Below are positions 14,955-20,136 of a stretch of DNA of 20,136 nt, piece by piece. Location: the NCBI GenBank assembly GCA_937892395.1, contig CALAGJ010000139.1, forward strand, positions 1-20,136, given 5' to 3'. The translations under genes and the position numbers were made by a program. Source of the stretch: an uncultured Parafilimonas sp. GTDB taxonomy: Bacteria; Bacteroidota; Bacteroidia; Chitinophagales; Chitinophagaceae. Within the stretch, counting starts at the first letter, position 1. Every line of letters starts with the position of its first letter. Under the pieces are notes generated by a model. It had not been told where the DNA came from. It did not search any database and was given only the letters and a program-made list of their open reading frames with translations.

Positions 14955-17900
14955 ATGCAATCTATAATTAAAAGGAAGATTTTTTTACCTTACATATTTG
15001 TGATTATGTTTTCTTTTTTTTTCAAAATAGCGTATACACAAGTTGACTTAAGTTTAGGATTAGTCGCATACTATCCATTTAACGGAAATGCTTTAGATGC
15101 CACTGGTAGAGGGAATAACCCTATCTTAAATAATGCAACATTAACTTCGGATAGAAATGGTAATTCAAATAGTGCATATTCCTTCAATGGATTTAATCAA
15201 TTTATACAAATACCCAGCAGTGATGATTTTAATCAAGATAGCAGTATGTCTATCTCGTTTCAATTTCTAACAGAATCAACAAGTCATCAAAATATAATTG
15301 GAAAAATCCAGTACACAGGGGCAACTGGTACACAATTTAACTGTGGTATTAACTTTATTAACTCCCCTGGTGTTTACTATGGTACCAATTCTTCAAATGG
15401 TGATTGCTCGGGCTTGCCAATAAGCAATTCACAAATATACTCAAATACAAATGTCCCAACAAATGAATGGACTTGTATAACAGTTACTTTTGATCGGGGC
15501 CTTCAAAAAATATACATCAACGGACTACTTTCTCAAATTACAATTGCAAGTTTCAAAGAAATGCTTGAGTGTACTAATGCTACTGTACAAATCGGCACTT
15601 GGTGGTCTGATGACCCTCAATGGTTCAATGGCTCCATCGACGAAATTAGATTTTACAATCGTGCACTTAATGACGATGAAGTAAAAGCACTCTCTCCATG
15701 TTCAGATATTGGATGTAATTCATGGTTAAAAAATGATATTACTTCCTCAGCATTTAGAACTGGAGATATTGATGTAACTGGAACTAAACTTACTGTTGAA
15801 GCAGAATTTAACTGGACACAACCTACAAAGTTTACAAATGATGGAGGTGATATCGTTTCCAAACATACAAATCCATCAGATGCTAATTATATTCTACGCC
15901 CTTTACGTGGGGCTGTAACTACAACCAATGGTTATTTCTTAACTGGCAATGTGTGTAATATCGAATATAATAAAACCTATCATGTGGCTATGGTTTATGA
16001 CGGCAATACTTTAAAATATTATCGAAATGGATTTTTACTCAGCTCAGTTCCTTGTTCCGGAAATCTTATAACCAATAACCTTATAACAACCATTGGTAAT
16101 TATGCCCAAAATCCATCAAATCAATTGGAAGATTTTTATGGCTATATAAATAATGTACGAATTTGGAGTGTGGCTCGCACTCAAGATCAGATTAGGCAAA
16201 ACATGAATCAAACATTGTCAAACCCATCTACAGAAATAGGTCTTCGGGCTAATTATGTTTTTGATAATCTATTGAATAAACAAGGGAATACGGCATATAA
16301 TGGAAGTCTATTTGGGTTTGCAATCATCAACGCTACCAATCCACAATGCATTTTCATTGAAGACAGTTGCAAAACCACCCCCTGCACCCTCGCCATCACA
16401 GCTACCAAAGACACAGCCATTTGCAAAGGCAGTTCATTACAACTTAGTGCCAGTGGTGCCGTTACTTATCAGTGGAATGCATCTCCTTATCTCTCCAATC
16501 TAACTATTGCCAACCCTGTGGCCAATCCACCTGTTACTACAAGTTTTATTGTAACAGGTACAGATGCTTTGGGCTGCGTGGATACAGATACTGTAGTTGT
16601 AACCGTAAGAAATTTACCCGTGGTTACTGCCAGCAGTGATACTGCAATTTGCGGCAGTGGTGCAGTACAGTTATCTGTAAAACCAAACACTGGTGGCACA
16701 TATATCTGGACGCCATCCACAGGGCTAAATAGCACCAATATTTCAAATCCTGTGGCCACTATAAATGCTACTACTGAATATTTTGTTACTTATACAGATG
16801 CTAATGGTTGTAAAAATTTGGATTCGGTCACTATTACAGTCAATGCTGTACCAACAGTATCTACCAGATCCGATACATCAATTTGTAGTGGCGCATCCAT
16901 CACACTCATTACCACAGGCACCGGAAACACGTATGCATGGTCGCCACCTACAGGTCTTAATAACGTAAATACAAAAAGCCCGATTGCCAAGCCAAGTATT
17001 ACTACAAAATATATTGTAACTACAACATCTGCACAAGGATGCACCAACAAAGATTCAGTAATAGTAACTGTGTGGCCAATACCTCAAGTAAATGCCAATG
17101 GCGATACTACTATTTGCGGTAGTGGGTATGCACAACTCAATGCAAATGCAACCGGTGCAACAAGTTATAGTTGGTCACCCTCATTTTTCTTGAGTAATCC
17201 AAATATTTCCAATCCACTTGCAAATCCGGATACAACAACAATTTATAAAGTAACGGCTATAAGTGAAGATGGATGTGCAAATACTGACAGTGTTTTGGTA
17301 AAAATATTTCCGGTACCTCAGTTTCGTGTATTACCTCCTGTTGCATTGCTTTGTGAAGGAAATAGTGTTACACTCACAGCATCTGGAGGCAATAACTATG
17401 CATGGTATGGCGATTCAACCCTAACAGCTCCTAATGCTGCAATTACTACTGCTACGCCAGTTTCATCCATCACTTATAGTGTAATCATTGGAGAAGAGAA
17501 ATGTAAGTTAACTGATACACTTTATGTTGATGTAAACGTATTGAGTGCGCCAATTGCTACTGCAGAAAAGTCTAACGATATTACTTGCAATGTATTAGAA
17601 ACACAATTGAATGCCACGGGAGGTTTACGATACAGTTGGACTCCCATATCAAATCTTAGCAACAGCAACATTTCTAATCCAATTGCAAACCCTACAGAAA
17701 CTACTCTCTATTCAGTAAAAGTAACCAGTGAAACTGGATGTACTGATATTGATACCGTAACCGTATTTGCAAGGGGTGGAGATGCTTCAAAAACCTTTTT
17801 TGTACCCAATGCATTTTCTCCTAATGGTGATGGTTTGAATGATTGTTTTAGCTTGCGCAAATGGGGTAATGTAACTCTGAAAGAAATGGCCATTTATAAT

Positions 17901-18065
17901 AAATGGGGCAATAAAGTTTTTGTAACAGATGACATAAACCAGTGCTGGGATGGATTTTATCAGAAAAAAGCGCAGCCAGCAGGAGTTTATGTGTACTCTA
18001 TAGTTGCTGAAAGCCCTATCTGTGGCAGTTTTACAAGAAAAGGCACCATTGTTTTAGTGAGATAG
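14955..18065 (+). CDS. Secreted LamG/Ig-like-repeat protein with type IX secretion type B (gliding-motility) C-terminal domain
   Basis: 1036 residues. A signal peptide covers about the first 28-30: basic K-R-K, then a Phe-rich core, ending near A-Y-T-Q. Residues ~36-245 form a LamG/concanavalin-like jelly roll (L-V-A-Y-Y-P-F-N-G-N-A ... I-D-E-I-R-F-Y-N-R-A-L), and ~270-445 a second (I-N-N-V-R-I-W-S-V-A-R). Six Ig/PKD-like repeats follow. The C-terminus from F948 (F-F-V-P-N-A-F-S-P-N-G-D-G-L-N-D, then I-Y-N-K-W-G-N-K-V-F, W-D-G, P-A-G-V-Y-V-Y) is the CHU_C/type B sorting domain that directs export across the outer membrane by the type IX system. Role: surface or secreted protein, probably binding glycans or adhesive; no catalytic domain is seen. 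It starts 157 bases after the sugar cassette; the first half is notably more A/T-rich than the start of the repeat array. Confidence 0.9.
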   Translation: MQSIIKRKIFLPYIFVIMFSFFFKIAYTQVDLSLGLVAYYPFNGNALDATGRGNNPILNNATLTSDRNGNSNSAYSFNGFNQFIQIPSSDDFNQDSSMSISFQFLTESTSHQNIIGKIQYTGATGTQFNCGINFINSPGVYYGTNSSNGDCSGLPISNSQIYSNTNVPTNEWTCITVTFDRGLQKIYINGLLSQITIASFKEMLECTNATVQIGTWWSDDPQWFNGSIDEIRFYNRALNDDEVKALSPCSDIGCNSWLKNDITSSAFRTGDIDVTGTKLTVEAEFNWTQPTKFTNDGGDIVSKHTNPSDANYILRPLRGAVTTTNGYFLTGNVCNIEYNKTYHVAMVYDGNTLKYYRNGFLLSSVPCSGNLITNNLITTIGNYAQNPSNQLEDFYGYINNVRIWSVARTQDQIRQNMNQTLSNPSTEIGLRANYVFDNLLNKQGNTAYNGSLFGFAIINATNPQCIFIEDSCKTTPCTLAITATKDTAICKGSSLQLSASGAVTYQWNASPYLSNLTIANPVANPPVTTSFIVTGTDALGCVDTDTVVVTVRNLPVVTASSDTAICGSGAVQLSVKPNTGGTYIWTPSTGLNSTNISNPVATINATTEYFVTYTDANGCKNLDSVTITVNAVPTVSTRSDTSICSGASITLITTGTGNTYAWSPPTGLNNVNTKSPIAKPSITTKYIVTTTSAQGCTNKDSVIVTVWPIPQVNANGDTTICGSGYAQLNANATGATSYSWSPSFFLSNPNISNPLANPDTTTIYKVTAISEDGCANTDSVLVKIFPVPQFRVLPPVALLCEGNSVTLTASGGNNYAWYGDSTLTAPNAAITTATPVSSITYSVIIGEEKCKLTDTLYVDVNVLSAPIATAEKSNDITCNVLETQLNATGGLRYSWTPISNLSNSNISNPIANPTETTLYSVKVTSETGCTDIDTVTVFARGGDASKTFFVPNAFSPNGDGLNDCFSLRKWGNVTLKEMAIYNKWGNKVFVTDDINQCWDGFYQKKAQPAGVYVYSIVAESPICGSFTRKGTIVLVR
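16383..17780 (+). repeat. Six tandem Ig/PKD-like repeats of 76-79 residues within the secreted protein
   Basis: Each unit opens with a D-T-x-I-C-type cysteine (C490, C566, C644, C721, C800, C878; spacings 76, 78, 77, 79, 78) and closes with a G-C/K-C pair followed by D and a V-x-V strand. Units 1-4 and 6 share Y-x-W-x-P/A and N-P-x-A-x-P/I-x-T-T; unit 5 is the most divergent. Each unit probably carries one disulfide. Copies differ at the DNA level, so this is an old array. Confidence 0.8.
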
Positions 18066-18114
18066 ACTGCTTTCTACTTAGAGATAAAATTTACATTTTT
18101 TGAGTTAGAAGGTT

Positions 18115-18141
18115 GATTGTTGTTGATAATTCAAACAATTC
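18115..18141. terminator. Weak hairpin after the secreted-protein gene
   Basis: GATTGTTGTTGA (18115-18126) can pair with TCAAACAATTC (18131-18141) around TAAT, with one or two bulges. It lies 50 bases after the stop codon; no strong T-run follows, so its role as a terminator is uncertain. Confidence 0.25.
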
Positions 18142-18340
18142 TGAATATATAATTTGTAACTGACATTGTTATGAATATTTGTAAAAGCAGAATTAGATAC
18201 AGTTTTTCCGTTACATTTTTTGTTCTTGAAATAGTGAATTATTTGAAATCTTAATAAATACCAAAGTATGTAATATTAAGCTAAGGCACTGTAATTCTAA
18301 TGCAAAATATGAGTTTAGTATTATCTTGTATAACTGCTTT

Positions 18341-18478
18341 GGCTTATAGTTTTGGATTCATGTATCGTTTTTATTACATATTATTGATAGAAAATAGCTG
18401 TTCATTGCCCGTAGGGCAACCTAATAAAATCTAAGAATGCATATTGTAAAACCTGTTTGCCAAAACAAACTATAAGCC
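18341..18478. repeat. Long-range inverted repeat, 12-base perfect arms 114 bases apart
   Basis: GGCTTATAGTTT (18341-18352) is the exact reverse complement of AAACTATAAGCC (18467-18478). Just inside the arms TTGG (18352-18355) and CCAA (18460-18463) can pair further after a small bulge. The enclosed segment has one copy of the GCCC hairpin. No target-site duplication was found by eye. Confidence 0.5.
18403..18417 (-). repeat. Reverse-orientation copy of the dispersed GCCCTNCGGGCAATG hairpin element
   Basis: On the - strand this reads GCCCTACGGGCAATG, differing from the copies at 6461 and 6609 only at the loop position (A for T). The four-base stem GCCC/GGGC is kept. It lies inside the inverted repeat 18341-18478. 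Confidence 0.6.
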
Positions 18479-18540
18479 AGCATAATATCTGTACCGCTTC
18501 GGTCTCTTTTTCAAAAACACACTACTATACACAAACCAAT

Positions 18541-18548
18541 TACTTTTG
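18541..18548 (+). promoter_or_regulatory. Bacteroidota-type -7 box almost on the radical SAM start codon
   Basis: TACTTTTG fits TAnnTTTG exactly and ends five bases before the ATG at 18553. Transcription from such a box would begin at or next to the ATG, predicting a leaderless or nearly leaderless mRNA. No clear -33 TTG is present. Confidence 0.5.
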
Positions 18549-18552
18549 CCAA

Positions 18553-19584
18553 ATGGCTTATTTTAATTGGAATGATACTATTAACCTGATTTCAAAACTT
18601 ACATGGCAGCGTATGTTGAATGCACTGAAGGTTTATGCTAGCTATCAGTATAGTAAAATACTTGGTAAGCCTGTGCAATGGGGTATGCCTGTATCTATTT
18701 CTTTTGAGCCTACTACCAGTTGTAACCTTCGCTGCCCGGAGTGCCCCAGTGGGCTTAGAGAGTTTACTCGGCCTACAGGTATGTTGCAAAAGGATTTTTT
18801 TACTGAAACAATTGATGATATTTATCAAGATTTGCTTTACCTCATTTTTTATTTTCAGGGAGAACCTTATCTGAATCCTAATTTTTTGGATATGGTAGCT
18901 TATGCCAGCAAGAAGGGTATTTATACTGCTACCAGTACAAATGCACATTACTTATCTGATGAAAAGGCCCGCAAAACCGTGGAGAGTGGTTTAGATAGAT
19001 TAATCATTTCTATAGATGGCACCACACAAGATGTGTATCAACAATATAGAGTAGGTGGCAAACTGGATAAAGTTTTGGAGGGAGCAAGAAATATTGTAAA
19101 ATGGAAAAAAGAACTTAATAGTAAAAAGCCATTTGTTTTTTTTCAATTTCTGGTAGTAAAACCAAACGAACATCAAATAGCTGATATAAAAAAATTGGCA
19201 AAAGAAATTGGCGTAGATCAGGTACGGTTTAAAACTGCACAGGTTTATGATTATGAAAATGATCCCAATCAACTCATACCAACACTCAGTAAATATAGCC
19301 GCTACAAAAAAAATAAAGATGGGGTTATGGAAATAAAAAGTGGGCTGAATAACTACTGCTGGAAACTATGGCATGCCAATGTGATAACTTGGGATGGAAT
19401 TGTGGCCCCTTGTTGTTTTGATAAAGATGCTATGCACCGACTGGGCAATTTAAAGAACCAAAGTTTTAAACAAATATGGCATAACGATAATTACAAACAA
19501 TTTAGATCAGAATTGATGAAGAGCCGCAAAAACATTGATATCTGTGCCAACTGTAGTGAGGGTCTTAGTGTGTGGAAAGATTAA
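18553..19584 (+). CDS. Radical SAM/SPASM domain protein
   Basis: 343 residues from the ATG at 18553. An in-frame ATG at 18457 would add 32 residues of low-complexity, non-family sequence and would lie upstream of the promoter-like box, so it is rejected. The [4Fe-4S] site is C57-x3-C61-x2-C64 (C-N-L-R-C-P-E-C). Downstream are G-E-P (in F-Q-G-E-P-Y), and a C-terminal SPASM region with C-W-K-L-W, W-D-G-I-V-A-P-C-C-F-D and I-C-A-N-C that binds extra clusters. The family cleaves SAM reductively to start radical chemistry; SPASM members often modify peptides or act in cofactor or lipid-linked pathways. No small precursor peptide gene was seen beside it, so the substrate is unknown. It converges with the Lrp gene with three bases between stop codons. 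Confidence 0.88.
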   Translation: MAYFNWNDTINLISKLTWQRMLNALKVYASYQYSKILGKPVQWGMPVSISFEPTTSCNLRCPECPSGLREFTRPTGMLQKDFFTETIDDIYQDLLYLIFYFQGEPYLNPNFLDMVAYASKKGIYTATSTNAHYLSDEKARKTVESGLDRLIISIDGTTQDVYQQYRVGGKLDKVLEGARNIVKWKKELNSKKPFVFFQFLVVKPNEHQIADIKKLAKEIGVDQVRFKTAQVYDYENDPNQLIPTLSKYSRYKKNKDGVMEIKSGLNNYCWKLWHANVITWDGIVAPCCFDKDAMHRLGNLKNQSFKQIWHNDNYKQFRSELMKSRKNIDICANCSEGLSVWKD

Positions 19585-19587
19585 TAA

Positions 19588-20082
19588 CTACAAGTCAGAT
19601 GCAGTTAAATCGTTTGGTTCTGTCACTTGTACAACACGGCTAAAGCTTTCTTCCAAACAAATAATTGTATCTGTACGTTCTATCCCCTTTATTTTTTGGA
19701 GCTCATCATGCAATACCAGTTTAAGCTGTGCAATGTCTTTGCAAACTACTTCTGCAAACATGCTGTAATTTCCTGTGCAATAACTCAGCCTAATGATTTC
19801 AGGAATTTTTTTCAGCTCCTTAGCCACAGTATCGTATAGCGAACTTTTTTCGAGAAAAATGCCAATGAAAGCCACCACATCATAGCCTAGAAGACGCAAG
19901 TCCACGCCTAATTTATTGCCCTTTACTACACCCAAATCCTGCATTTTTTTTATACGTACATGAATGGTACCACCAGACACAAATAGCTTTTTCCCAAGGT
20001 CTGCATACGATATTTCAGAGCTCGTCATCATTTCTTGCAGTATCTGAAAGTCTAATTTGTCTAAATTTAATTTTACTGACAT
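19588..20082 (-). CDS. Lrp/AsnC family transcriptional regulator
   Basis: 164 residues, the usual length. The N-terminal winged helix-turn-helix is visible: L-D-K-L-D-F-Q-I-L-Q-E-M-M, S-Y-A-D-L-G-K-K-L-F-V-S-G-G-T-I-H-V-R-I-K-K-M-Q-D-L-G-like order, then the K-G-N-K-L-G-V-D linker. The C-terminal RAM/ligand domain follows (about 65-150: V-V-A-F-I-G-I-F-L, S-Y-C-T-G-N-Y-S-M-F-A-E-V-V-C-K-D, I-K-G-I-E-R-T-D-T-I-I-C-L). These proteins form octamers that bind amino acids or related small molecules and wrap DNA. The ATG at 20082 is the natural start. A perfect AT-rich palindrome lies 17 bases upstream of the start, a likely autoregulatory site, and AATATTTG (reverse of 20119-20126) is a one-mismatch -7 box. 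Targets and ligand are unknown. Confidence 0.92.
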   Translation of the reverse strand: MSVKLNLDKLDFQILQEMMTSSEISYADLGKKLFVSGGTIHVRIKKMQDLGVVKGNKLGVDLRLLGYDVVAFIGIFLEKSSLYDTVAKELKKIPEIIRLSYCTGNYSMFAEVVCKDIAQLKLVLHDELQKIKGIERTDTIICLEESFSRVVQVTEPNDLTASDL

Positions 20083-20098
20083 ATGGTGTTAATTGTAG

Positions 20099-20115
20099 AT
20101 TTAATTCAATTAAAT
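20099..20115. promoter_or_regulatory. Perfect AT-rich palindrome, candidate Lrp operator
   Basis: ATTTAATT-C-AATTAAAT is an exact 17-base palindrome, between the Lrp start codon (20082) and a near-consensus -7 box (20119-20126). Lrp/AsnC proteins commonly bind AT-rich palindromes of about 15 bases in their own promoters. The base composition alone could yield short palindromes, so the call is tentative. Confidence 0.5.
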
Positions 20116-20136
20116 ATGCAAATATTTAGATAATTT

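Larger units (their letters stand above)
18066..18552. other. Intergenic region of 487 bases with inverted repeats and one dispersed hairpin copy
   Basis: No gene is supported on either strand. It holds a weak hairpin just after the secreted-protein gene (18115-18141), two copies of the 12-base TTACATTTTTTG 120 bases apart (18091-18102 and 18211-18222), a long-range inverted repeat (18341-18478) enclosing a GCCC hairpin element, a short ACCG-CTT-CGGT stem followed by CTCTTTTTC (18493-18512), and the promoter-like box of the radical SAM gene. Confidence 0.6.

Noticed and set aside
16383..17780. CRISPR-like or DNA-level tandem repeat
   Set aside because: The ~230-base periodicity is a protein domain repeat with diverged DNA; there are no short identical repeats with unique spacers.
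18091..18222. Two copies of TTACATTTTTTG 120 bases apart
   Set aside because: Low-complexity A/T-rich DNA makes a 12-base match plausible by chance, and no other structure links the two.
18457..18552. Upstream ATG giving the radical SAM protein 32 extra residues
   Set aside because: The extension is upstream of the exact TAnnTTTG box and has no family-like sequence.

Overview
The window looks like a chromosomal segment of a low-GC Bacteroidota bacterium, most likely near Chitinophagaceae (the family is an inference). The evidence is a GldA-type ABC ATPase, a large secreted protein ending in the gliding-motility/type IX secretion type B C-terminal domain, promoter-like TAnnTTTG boxes close to start codons, and almost no Shine-Dalgarno sequences. 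No rRNA, tRNA, CRISPR array or transposase was seen.

Left block (2-5356, + strand): five tightly packed genes. They are the 3' part of an SGNH-hydrolase-like gene cut by the window edge, two tandem paralogous PAPS-type sulfotransferases, a GT4 glycosyltransferase, and a two-part protein with a formyltransferase-like N-terminus and a beta-propeller-like C-terminus of the GINT1 N-terminal type. This reads as the end of a cell-surface glycan assembly and modification operon. gldA (5400-6311, - strand) converges on it. The 718-base divergent gap 6312-7029 is rich in small palindromes and dispersed repeats. A 2-oxo-acid dehydrogenase E2 gene (7030-8391) follows.

Central block (8449-14797, + strand): a sugar-nucleotide and glycosyltransfer cassette. 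It begins just after a 31-codon remnant of a GT2 glycosyltransferase gene (8449-8544), which suggests a recombination junction. Its order is rfbF (CDP-glucose synthesis), rfbG (4,6-dehydration), an RmlC-like 3,5-epimerase, a TylCIII/NovU-type C-methyltransferase, an SDR reductase, a CmcI-type methyltransferase and a GT2 glycosyltransferase. The first five genes overlap or nearly abut. No RfbH-type 3-dehydratase is present, so the predicted product is a CDP-activated C-methylated 6-deoxyhexose (virenose-like logic) that may then be O-methylated and transferred.

Right block (14955-20136): a 1036-residue secreted protein (signal peptide, two LamG-like domains, six repeats of about 77 residues, type B sorting domain), then a 487-base gap with a long-range inverted repeat and another copy of the dispersed GCCC hairpin. 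A radical SAM/SPASM gene follows with a promoter-like box almost on its start codon. Its 3' end lies 3 bases from that of a convergent Lrp/AsnC regulator, which has a perfect 17-base palindrome in its upstream region.

The most notable items are the C-methyl CDP-sugar cassette beside a truncated glycosyltransferase, the dispersed GCCCTNCGGGCAATG hairpin family with one copy in frame inside a gene, the formyltransferase-like/propeller fusion next to twin sulfotransferases, and the inverted-repeat structure at 18341-18478. All functional assignments come from reading motifs by eye; no database search was run.
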